A stretch of 7,660 nucleotides of DNA, taken from the NCBI GenBank assembly GCA_019237435.1, contig JAFAHB010000038.1:1-7660 (forward strand). Reading direction: 5' to 3'. Numbering within the stretch: the stretch's first letter is position 1; every line of letters starts with the position of its first letter. Under the pieces are notes generated by a model. It did no database searches. It saw only the letters and a program-made list of their open reading frames with translations, and was not told where the DNA came from. A program made the translations under genes and the position numbers. The stretch comes from Vulcanimicrobiota bacterium. GTDB lineage: Bacteria; Vulcanimicrobiota; Vulcanimicrobiia; Vulcanimicrobiales; Vulcanimicrobiaceae. This document shows, one piece after another, positions 1 through 5,847 of this stretch.

Positions 1-502
1 CCATGCCGAGCACGGAAGCAGTCGATTCAGCCTTGTTGACGGTACCGACGCCGGGGAGAGGATCGAAGAGCGAATCGTTGTCGCCATTGACGTGGCCGAC
101 CGCGATGTTGCAGCCCGGCGCGAAGCCTTGCGCAATCGCGCTACCCGTCGCCTTTGTGCGTTCGTCGACGTCGGCCCAGATGAAGACCGCGTCGGCCGGC
201 GGACATCCGCTCGCGCCGAGTCCGAGAGCCGCGCCGTACGAGCGGCGATAATAGGCGCCGAACTGACGCATCAGCATCGCGCCGTGCGACGTGAGATAGC
301 CGGGGCGCGTCTCCGACCACGCCGGCCACGGCTGCGCCGCGTAGGCCTGCAGCTCGACGGGGTGCGTCGGCGAACGCACGCCGTGCCGGCTCAGCACGAG
401 CACCATCATCAAACGCGACGGCTCCTGCGCCGGTGCGTAGGTGACGGTCGCGGCGGTGCACGTGAAAAGAACGCAAAGAAAAACGGCGATCGATTTGCTC
501 AT
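1..502 (-). CDS. Histidine-type acid phosphatase (phytase / glucose-1-phosphatase family), 5' part, cut by left edge
   Basis: This gene reads from ATG at 502 to the window edge, 167 codons with no stop. Residues 1-25 look like a signal peptide (MSKS, a hydrophobic stretch, then TYAPAQ), so the enzyme should be exported. Residues 39-45 read RHGVRSP, the catalytic motif of branch-2 histidine phosphatases; H40 would be the phosphorylated nucleophile. Residues 110-117 read ADVDERTK, followed by a stretch ending DSLFDPLP; both match segments I remember from E. coli AppA. C100 and C131 are 31 residues apart, the spacing of a known AppA disulfide. Family members hydrolyse phosphomonoesters such as phytate or sugar phosphates in the periplasm. 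The C-terminal HD proton-donor motif lies outside the window, so phytase cannot be told from glucose-1-phosphatase. The gene follows the TonB receptor on the same strand but has its own promoter. The family call is firm; the substrate is unknown. Confidence 0.9.
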   Translation of the reverse strand, partial: MSKSIAVFLCVLFTCTAATVTYAPAQEPSRLMMVLVLSRHGVRSPTHPVELQAYAAQPWPAWSETRPGYLTSHGAMLMRQFGAYYRRSYGAALGLGASGCPPADAVFIWADVDERTKATGSAIAQGFAPGCNIAVGHVNGDNDSLFDPLPGVGTVNKAESTASVLGM

Positions 503-541
503 GCAGTCATGATAGAGAGGTCAGATGACGTAGACATGAAC
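500..541 (-). promoter_or_regulatory. Promoter of the acid phosphatase gene: PHO-box-like repeats, -10 box, leaderless start
   Basis: Read on the minus strand, 541-531 is GTTCATGTCTA and 530-520 is CGTCATCTGAC, two 11-bp units sharing the core TCAT in register. After 5 bp comes TATCAT (514-509, 5 of 6 to the -10 consensus), then 6 bp, then the ATG at 502-500. With the last -10 base at -7, transcription would start at the A of the ATG. There is no recognisable -35 box; the bases at that position are TGTCTA and overlap the first unit, as expected of an activator-dependent promoter. No Shine-Dalgarno sequence is present. Assignment as a promoter is inference, strengthened by the identical layout upstream of 3566. 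Confidence 0.65.
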
Positions 542-543
542 CT

Positions 544-578
544 CCTTCGTCCTTCGTCCTTCGTCCTTCGTCCTTCGA
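544..578. repeat. Five tandem copies of a 7-bp unit (CCTTCGT)
   Basis: Units lie at 544-550, 551-557, 558-564, 565-571 and 572-578; only the last base of the fifth unit differs (A for T). The array sits between the acid phosphatase promoter, whose first repeat unit begins at 541, and the longer dispersed-type repeats at 583-667. It is noncoding. Heptamer arrays of this kind often occur next to the CTCAGGATGAC-type repeat in environmental genomes, which is from memory. Confidence 0.85.
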
Positions 579-582
579 CTTC

Positions 583-667
583 GGCGCTTCGCGCCTCCGC
601 TCAGGATGACACAAGGCCCCTCGCCTCCGCTCAGGGTGACGCATGCTCCGCTCGGGGTGACGCATGC
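583..667. repeat. Dispersed-type intergenic repeat: three copies of a CTCCGCTCRGGRTGAC unit
   Basis: Copies are at 592-610 (CGCCTCCGCTCAGGATGAC), 622-640 (same with GGGTGAC) and 645-661 (a shorter, diverged copy). The last part is a near-perfect 21-bp tandem duplication: 626-646 and 647-667 differ only at 633/654 (A versus G), and each copy ends in the palindrome GCATGC. A short hairpin, GGCGC-TTC-GCGCC, is at 583-595. The second tandem copy runs into the TonB receptor gene, sharing base 667 with its TAG stop. The element resembles a family seen in many intergenic regions of Acidobacteriota, Gemmatimonadota and Eremiobacterota genomes (from memory). Its function is unknown. The hairpin lacks a following T-tract on either strand, so I do not call a terminator. 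Confidence 0.8.
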
Positions 668-3480
668 TAAATACTGATCTTGGTGGTGAACCAATACTGC
701 CGGAAGGGCAAACCGTACTCTTCGGTGCCTTGCTGGATGGCGCTGGTCGGGCCGCCGAGCGCCGCCGAGCTGTAGTAGTTCTGCGGGGCGAAGACGCCGT
801 ACCCGATGTAGCCATACTGCTGCGCCACGCTATTGAAGAGATTGTAGACTCCCAAACCGATGGTGATGCGGCCGCTGGTCTTTGAGACGCTTGCGTTGGC
901 GAACCAGAACGGGTTGCGATTCCATGAGTTGTATCCGCCGATGTAGGTCGCATCGAGCCGCGCAGCCAAGCCGGTGTTGTCCTGGTAACCGAGGCCGGCG
1001 GTTCCCTGACGAAGCGGAATGCCGTAGATCTGGCTGCCGTCAATTAGATTGGGATTCGCAATCAAAATGTCTTGCGGGATTCCGATGTACGCCGCCGATT
1101 GCACGTCGAAGGAAGCGTTGAACGAAACATTGCGCGTGATGCCGACGTTCGTTGACAGGACGATGCCGCGGTAGCGCGCGCCCGCGGCGTTGTAGGTCGT
1201 CGCAAAGGCGAGATTCTTCTCGGTCGGATGAAGGCCCGGGCATGAGTCAAGACGAGCGAGAGCTTTGTTTATATAATCTTGCGGCACGGTGATGCCGGGA
1301 AACCCGACGATCGAGACATTGCCGGAGAGCAGCGCTTGGCTCTCCCACGATTGGTAAACGTCGGCCTGAATATTCGTGGTCGAGTTGAAGCGGTGACCGT
1401 AGGCGAGCTCGAGATCCTGCGCCGTTTCCGGCTGCAATATTGGATTGGCAACGGATGCGATTGCAACGAGCGAGCCCGTACCCGTCGTCGTCGGCGGGCA
1501 GTTGATGCTCGAGGGCGCGCCATAGACCGGCGGAGCGAAGGCGATCAATGACGGATCGGGTTCGCTGTATGACTTTCCGGCGGTGAGCCTAATCACGTCG
1601 CTATTCGTTGGACGATACATAAAGGTAATTCGAGGATCGAAATGCGTAGACGCCGTGTCGAGCGAGCGCTGAATCCAGAAGCTCCCGAAGGCTTGGAACT
1701 TGTCGTTCGGCGTCCAAGCATCGCGAAGGAAGTAGCTCGCCGTGGAGAGATAGAGCGGCGGATTCGTTCCGAAGACGTTATACGTCGTTCCGTTGGGCAA
1801 CGAATACGGAAACTGCCCGTTCGTGTTGGATTGGTGCAGCCAGGTATAGCCGAATCCGAAATCGTTCTTCGACATCGGGAAATCGTCGCTCAATAGATAG
1901 CCGCGGTTGCTATACAGGTTGAGGTAGTTGGGGCCCGGCCCGTATGGGCCAATCGCCGCCCCCGGACCCTTCTGTTCGTTATAGTTGTAAGAATCGATGA
2001 AGCCTTCGAGCGTGATGGTTCCGGCACCAAGCTGTTGCTGCGCGCGAGCGTCGTAATCGATGTCGCCTAGGGTCCGCCAGCGATCGATGCTGCCGCCGAA
2101 CGGCCCATAAAAGTTGACCGCGTATTCCGCCGGCGTCATGCACGTGTAGCCCTGGGGATTGTCGAAAAGCACCGCGATGCTGTCGTGGCACGATCGCTTC
2201 TTCCCGTTGACCAAGATCGTGTTCAGTCCGCCGGGGCTCGATTCGATCGATGCAAGCGTCTGTTGAGCGCCGTAGAGCACGTACGGATAGGTCTGGTAAT
2301 CGTTGTCGCCTTCACCCGTTGAGTTCGACCAATCCTGAGCCGAATAGGCCGTAAACTGCAGGCTCGTCTTGGGCGAAAACTGGTAGATGAGCTTGCCGAC
2401 GAAGTTGCGCTGCACGTAGCCGCCGCTCACCGGATAGTAGTTGAGCAGATTGTAGGCATTGGGGTGCGTGAGATCGGGAGGCGGCGGACTGGCTTTGATC
2501 CCCGGATTGACGACGCTGGTCTGCAGTAGTGCGGTCTGCTGGATGTAGCCGCCCGGGAAGTTGCCCGTCGTGCCTTGCGTACCCCACGCGACCGCGTAGC
2601 CAAGGTGACCGATGGTCCCCGTGTCGAGCAATCCCGTCATCAGTTTGTTGTTGTTGCCGACGCCCTGTTCCACGGTAAAGTGATTTTCTTGCGTCGGATT
2701 GATCGTCAGAAAGTTTACCGCGCCAGCAATGGTCGTCGCGCCGAACAGGCCGGTAGCGCCCGAGCCGAAGACGACGTCGGCCGCACTCAGCCCCCAGAAG
2801 GGCGAGACGTTATAATTGTAGCCATTGCCGAAGGCGCCGATCGGGCCGATCGGATGGCCGTCGAGCAGCGTCGCGGTTTCGGTCGCATCGTAACCGCGAA
2901 TCGAGAGCGACATGTCGTCGCCGACCGACGAGCTGGTTGAGGTGATCACGCCTGGGACCGTCGTCAGCACGTCGCCCAAACGCTGAAAGCTCTCGCTTTG
3001 AAGGATGTTCGCGTCGATGTGCGTGTTGATCGTCGAGGTGGTTTGCAGCGCGGTTCGGCCGCTGGTGACGACATAGCCGATCTGCTTGAGCCCCTGGCGC
3101 TGCCGCGCGATCGCCATTTGAAACGAGACCTCCGGTGTTTCGGCCGTCACCAGAAGGTCCGGGGTGAGCCGAGTCGTTTCCCAGCCGTTGGCCCGGACGT
3201 AGACGACGTACGTTCCCGGTCCCTGATTTGGTATCCGAAAGGCGCCGCGAGCGTCGGTAACCGCGGTCCCCGTCCGCGCCCCGTTTCGGTAGAGCTCGAC
3301 GGTGACGTTCGGCACCGGCAACCCGCCCTGGATATCGAGGATGCGGCCCGAGACGGTGGTGCCCGCGCCGCTCGCCGCGGCGGTCGGCGCGCTCCAGCAG
3401 AACGCGGATAAGGCCAGTAACAGAAACGCCGCGACTCGCGGCAGGGGCTCCGCGCGATGCTTCATACTTGCCAGCATCAC
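667..3480 (-). CDS. TonB-dependent outer-membrane receptor with N-terminal carboxypeptidase-regulatory-like domain
   Basis: This 937-residue protein has a signal peptide with hydrophobic core around residues 16-30 and probable cleavage near APTAAASG. An Ig-like carboxypeptidase-regulatory domain follows at about 42-125 (TTVSGRILDIQGG, then VTDARGAFRIPN). The plug is at about 145-260: QRLGDVLTTVPGV, SLSIRGYDATETATLLDG, FGSGATGLFGATTIAGAVNF. The rest is an aromatic-rich barrel ending in VYNLFN and a final strand QYWFTTKISI. Such receptors move scarce ligands across the outer membrane using TonB/ExbBD energy. The ligand cannot be read from sequence; the neighbouring phosphatases suggest an organophosphate or a product of its hydrolysis, which is inference. 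C431 and C447 may form a disulfide in an extracellular loop. The last residue is Ile, not the usual aromatic. Start choice: GTG 3480 fits a leaderless promoter; ATG 3477 and ATG 3465 (MKHRAEPLPR, a good signal-peptide start) are alternatives, and none has a Shine-Dalgarno sequence. Confidence 0.92.
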   Translation of the reverse strand: MMLASMKHRAEPLPRVAAFLLLALSAFCWSAPTAAASGAGTTVSGRILDIQGGLPVPNVTVELYRNGARTGTAVTDARGAFRIPNQGPGTYVVYVRANGWETTRLTPDLLVTAETPEVSFQMAIARQRQGLKQIGYVVTSGRTALQTTSTINTHIDANILQSESFQRLGDVLTTVPGVITSTSSSVGDDMSLSIRGYDATETATLLDGHPIGPIGAFGNGYNYNVSPFWGLSAADVVFGSGATGLFGATTIAGAVNFLTINPTQENHFTVEQGVGNNNKLMTGLLDTGTIGHLGYAVAWGTQGTTGNFPGGYIQQTALLQTSVVNPGIKASPPPPDLTHPNAYNLLNYYPVSGGYVQRNFVGKLIYQFSPKTSLQFTAYSAQDWSNSTGEGDNDYQTYPYVLYGAQQTLASIESSPGGLNTILVNGKKRSCHDSIAVLFDNPQGYTCMTPAEYAVNFYGPFGGSIDRWRTLGDIDYDARAQQQLGAGTITLEGFIDSYNYNEQKGPGAAIGPYGPGPNYLNLYSNRGYLLSDDFPMSKNDFGFGYTWLHQSNTNGQFPYSLPNGTTYNVFGTNPPLYLSTASYFLRDAWTPNDKFQAFGSFWIQRSLDTASTHFDPRITFMYRPTNSDVIRLTAGKSYSEPDPSLIAFAPPVYGAPSSINCPPTTTGTGSLVAIASVANPILQPETAQDLELAYGHRFNSTTNIQADVYQSWESQALLSGNVSIVGFPGITVPQDYINKALARLDSCPGLHPTEKNLAFATTYNAAGARYRGIVLSTNVGITRNVSFNASFDVQSAAYIGIPQDILIANPNLIDGSQIYGIPLRQGTAGLGYQDNTGLAARLDATYIGGYNSWNRNPFWFANASVSKTSGRITIGLGVYNLFNSVAQQYGYIGYGVFAPQNYYSSAALGGPTSAIQQGTEEYGLPFRQYWFTTKISI

Positions 3481-3486
3481 GCATGA

Positions 3487-3515
3487 AGGTTATGAATGAA
3501 TTATCTGTTTATTAA
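3487..3515 (-). promoter_or_regulatory. Possible promoter of the TonB receptor gene
   Basis: On the minus strand, TTAATA (3515-3510, 4 of 6 to the -35 consensus), a 17-bp spacer and TAACCT (3492-3487, keeping the TA...T of a -10 box) lie 6 bp before GTG 3480. This is the same -10-to-start distance as the two phosphatase promoters. There is no 11-bp direct repeat in register here. The boxes are weak and the segment is AT-rich, so a chance match is possible. If real, it supports GTG 3480 as a leaderless start. Confidence 0.35.
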
Positions 3516-3526
3516 GTGGTACGGGG

Positions 3527-3548
3527 GTTCATTGAGAGTTCATCGGAG
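3527..3548 (+). promoter_or_regulatory. PHO-box-like operator: two 11-bp direct repeat units
   Basis: GTTCATTGAGA (3527-3537) is followed directly by GTTCATCGGAG (3538-3548). An 11-bp direct repeat is the layout of PhoB/PhoP sites; the first bases resemble the actinobacterial PHO-box unit as I remember it (GTTCACC...), and the TCAT core is shared with E. coli CTGTCAT. The first unit covers the -35 box of the phosphoesterase promoter, a usual activator position. The matching element upstream of the acid phosphatase (541-520) lies at exactly the same distance from its ATG. The binding protein could be the regulator encoded at 5176 or a PhoP-type regulator elsewhere. Confidence 0.6.
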
Positions 3549-3566
3549 TCGCGTACAATAGCGGCA
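3532..3566 (+). promoter_or_regulatory. Promoter of the phosphoesterase operon, leaderless start
   Basis: TTGAGA (3532-3537, 5 of 6 to TTGACA), a 16-bp spacer and TACAAT (3554-3559, 5 of 6 to TATAAT) are followed by 6 bp and ATG 3566. Counting the last -10 base as -7 puts +1 at 3566, the A of the start codon, so the mRNA would have no 5' leader. This agrees with the absence of a Shine-Dalgarno sequence, and with the in-frame stop at 3533-3535 that excludes an earlier start. Confidence 0.7.
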
Positions 3567-5149
3567 TGCTGTTCGCAGTCGTTTTAGCCGCAATCCCGCA
3601 CGTGTCGCCGACGCCGGCCGCCCCGAAAGTGGATCTGCTTCCGGCGCTGCGCGCGCACGTCAAGCACGTCTTTGTGATCTACCAGGAGAATCACTCGTTC
3701 GACAACTACTTCGGGACGTTTCCGGGCGCGGAGAACCTCGAATCGCCCGAAGCGCAATCGCACGGCTTTCGCCAATACGATCCCATCGGCAAGGCGTGGG
3801 TCACGCCGTTCCGGATCACCGATCCCGATACGGCGTCGCCCCAACAAGGCCGCGGCATCGTCTTTGACAAGATGAACGGCGGTAAGATGAACGCCTTCGT
3901 CTCGACCCAGGAGCAGGTCTCCCGCAGGAAGCTCGATGCGGCAAAATCGCGTGACGTCGGCCTCCTGACGATGGCCCATTACGACTGCGAGACGATCCCA
4001 TTCTTGTGGAAGTATGCGTCGGATTTTACGCTGTTCGACCACATCTTCAGCGGCATGACCGGGCCGTCGACGCCGAATGCGATCGCGTTGATTGCCGGAC
4101 AAGCGGGCGACGTTACCAACGATCTGGATCCGGCCTACGGCCCGTACTCCGAAACCGATTCCAAGTACCAGCTAGCTCAGCGCTACGCGACGCTGATGCT
4201 GGCACTCGCGGGCGGCGACGCGACGCAGGCCACGAATGAAACTCAAGGCGTCGCGCGCGACCTCGGCGCCGTTGCCGCGAGCGGCCGCGCCGCGATTCCG
4301 TGGGGCTGGTACCAGGAAGGTTATGTATCGCCGACGGTCGCGTTGCCGGGTTACGAAACGCATCACAACCCGGTTCAATATTTTGGCTACCTGCGGCAGA
4401 ACGACGTGTTTTGGCGAAACGTTCACCCCGTTGCGGCGCTGCTGCCGCAATTGCGCGACGGAACCTTGCCCGGCCGCGGAATCTTCTACATCAAAGGCGG
4501 CTCGCGCAACGGCTTCGGCTGGAAACCCGCAAACCCGGACCCGGTGGTCCAGGCTAACTATCTCGGCGACGACGATCACCCCGGCGCGAACGACAGCGAC
4601 GCGCATGTCGGCGAAACGTTCGTGGCTACGTTCGTCAACGCCATCGCACGCAGTAAGTATTGGAACGATTCCGTCATCATCGTCACCTGGGACGATCCCG
4701 GCGGTTTTTACGACCACGTGCCGCCGCCGCAGTTCTCTAGCTGCCCCGACGGCCATCCCTGCGGCAACGGGCCCCGCGTGCCGTTTTTGCTGATCTCGCC
4801 ATACGCCCGCAGCGGCGCGATCGTCAGCGACGTCGGCGACGAGATCTCGATTCTCAAGTTCGCCGAACACCTTTTCGACCTGCCGCCGCTCGCGACGCTT
4901 CCCGACGAAGCCGGAAAGCCGGTCGGCCCGCGCGACGCCGCGCCGGAAACCACCGATCTGCTGGGTGCCTTCGATCCGGCGCGCCTAGCCGGCACGGCGC
5001 CGCCGATCCTTCCTTCGTATGCCGACATCCCCGACGCGGAGGTCAATACGATGCCGCCTTCGATGAACTGCCGCGCGCTGGGCCTCGCGCCGGTCGTTTT
5101 GCCCAACGCGCCCTCTACGCCACCGCCGAACTTCCACGTCAGGTTCTAG
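3566..5149 (+). CDS. Secreted phosphoesterase, AcpA / phospholipase C type (alkaline phosphatase superfamily)
   Basis: At 527 residues this is full length for the PF04185-type phosphoesterase family, which includes Francisella acid phosphatase AcpA and bacterial phospholipases C. Residues 35-50 carry the diagnostic VFVIYQENHSFDNYFG; E41 and N42 match the first metal ligands. S168 in TGPSTPNA (165-172) corresponds to the nucleophile, and TWDDPGGFYDHV (374-385) supplies D376 and D377. C393 and C399 may form a disulfide. The enzyme should release phosphate or phospho-head-groups from esters outside the cytoplasm; acid phosphatase and phospholipase C cannot be separated by eye. The N-terminus MLFAVVLAAI is hydrophobic but has no Lys or Arg before the core and no twin-arginine motif, which is odd for an exported family member. 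No other start is possible: the frame is closed by TGA at 3533-3535, with no ATG, GTG or TTG between. It is first in a plus-strand operon, 26 bp before the response regulator. Confidence 0.9.
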   Translation: MLFAVVLAAIPHVSPTPAAPKVDLLPALRAHVKHVFVIYQENHSFDNYFGTFPGAENLESPEAQSHGFRQYDPIGKAWVTPFRITDPDTASPQQGRGIVFDKMNGGKMNAFVSTQEQVSRRKLDAAKSRDVGLLTMAHYDCETIPFLWKYASDFTLFDHIFSGMTGPSTPNAIALIAGQAGDVTNDLDPAYGPYSETDSKYQLAQRYATLMLALAGGDATQATNETQGVARDLGAVAASGRAAIPWGWYQEGYVSPTVALPGYETHHNPVQYFGYLRQNDVFWRNVHPVAALLPQLRDGTLPGRGIFYIKGGSRNGFGWKPANPDPVVQANYLGDDDHPGANDSDAHVGETFVATFVNAIARSKYWNDSVIIVTWDDPGGFYDHVPPPQFSSCPDGHPCGNGPRVPFLLISPYARSGAIVSDVGDEISILKFAEHLFDLPPLATLPDEAGKPVGPRDAAPETTDLLGAFDPARLAGTAPPILPSYADIPDAEVNTMPPSMNCRALGLAPVVLPNAPSTPPPNFHVRF

Positions 5150-5175
5150 CGCCGCGTGCGTCGTAGCGAAATGTT

Positions 5176-5847
5176 ATGCGGGTGTTGATCGTTGAGGATG
5201 ACGAGCCGCTGCGAGCCTTGCTCCTGCGTGGGCTGGGCGAAGATGGATACGTCGTCGACGCGATTGCGGACGGGCGCGACTGCGACGCGTACTTGGCCGA
5301 CGGGTCGTACGACGTCGTCGTGCTCGATTTGAACCTGCCCGGCGAGGACGGACTCTCGCTCTTGCGGCGACTTCGCGCCAGGGAGCATCGAACGCCGGTG
5401 CTGATCCTCACGGCGCGCGATGCCGCCGCAGACGTCGTCGCCGGACTCGATGCGGGAGCCGACGATTACTTGCGCAAGCCGTTCGCCTTCGATGAGCTCG
5501 AGGCACGACTACGCTCGCTCGGGCGACGGCCCACGAGTTGGATCGGCTCCGTGCTGCAAGTCGGCGATTTGGTCTTCGACGCTCAGACTCGCGAGGCGCA
5601 CCGGGGCGGTCGCGACTTGAATCTCACCGCCAAAGAGAGTCTCTTTTTGGAAATTCTCATGCGCAACTCCGGGCGCACGGTGACGCGGCGCATGCTCGAA
5701 GACCGTTTATGGGATCGCGAAAGCGATTGCACCTCGAACGTTCTCGACGTCTACGCGCGCCGGCTGCGCAAGAAGCTCTCGGAGAACGGCGAGCCGCAGG
5801 TGCTGCACACGTTGCGGGGCTTGGGCTACCGGCTGGAGGCGCCGTGA
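5176..5847 (+). CDS. OmpR-family response regulator
   Basis: This 223-residue DNA-binding regulator has a receiver domain at 1-116 with acidic pocket E7-D8-D9, phosphoacceptor D51 in VVVLDLNLPGEDG, T79 in ILTARD and K101 in YLRKPF, so all switch residues are present. A winged-helix effector domain (about 125-223) ends in LHTLRGLGYRLEAP; its recognition-helix region reads SNVLDVYARRLRKKL. This makeup resembles the QseB/PmrA/TctD-type subgroup. OmpR-type regulators bind direct repeats about 10-11 bp apart, matching the operators upstream of both phosphatase genes, so it is a candidate for their regulator (inference). ATG 5176 is the sensible start; ATG 5171 runs into a stop after five codons. 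No clear Shine-Dalgarno sequence precedes it, and it may be translated after the upstream gene 26 bp away. Confidence 0.95.
   Translation: MRVLIVEDDEPLRALLLRGLGEDGYVVDAIADGRDCDAYLADGSYDVVVLDLNLPGEDGLSLLRRLRAREHRTPVLILTARDAAADVVAGLDAGADDYLRKPFAFDELEARLRSLGRRPTSWIGSVLQVGDLVFDAQTREAHRGGRDLNLTAKESLFLEILMRNSGRTVTRRMLEDRLWDRESDCTSNVLDVYARRLRKKLSENGEPQVLHTLRGLGYRLEAP
5835..5839 (+). promoter_or_regulatory. Shine-Dalgarno sequence of the histidine kinase gene
   Basis: GGAGG lies 4 bp before GTG 5844, inside the last codons of the response regulator. It decides the GTG as the kinase start even though the frame stays open far upstream. Confidence 0.65.

Noticed and set aside
583..595. Hairpin GGCGC-TTC-GCGCC as a transcription terminator for the TonB receptor
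   Set aside because: The stem is only 5 bp and no T-tract follows on either strand; it belongs to the repeat element.
544..667. CRISPR-like array
   Set aside because: Units are 7-21 bp and directly adjacent, without unique spacers of even length, and no cas genes are present.
92..670. Long plus-strand open frames over the left end
   Set aside because: They are Arg-rich and without family features. The minus strand of the same stretch encodes a clear acid phosphatase and then noncoding repeats.
507..1043. Minus-strand open frame rich in HPERRRE- and KDEG-like repeats
   Set aside because: It arises from translating the dispersed repeat and the out-of-frame end of the TonB receptor; such peptides are a known annotation artefact.
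5137..5175. A third PHO-box/leaderless promoter before the response regulator
   Set aside because: At the same offsets the bases are CGTCAG then AGCGCC, with TAGCGA at the -10 position, so the repeat core and -10 box are not kept. The gene is probably read from the upstream promoter.
5538..5843. Upstream extension of the histidine kinase to ATG 5538
   Set aside because: The extension overlaps the conserved winged-helix domain of the response regulator out of frame, and its residues show no domain. GTG 5844 with GGAGG and a GTGA overlap is the natural start.
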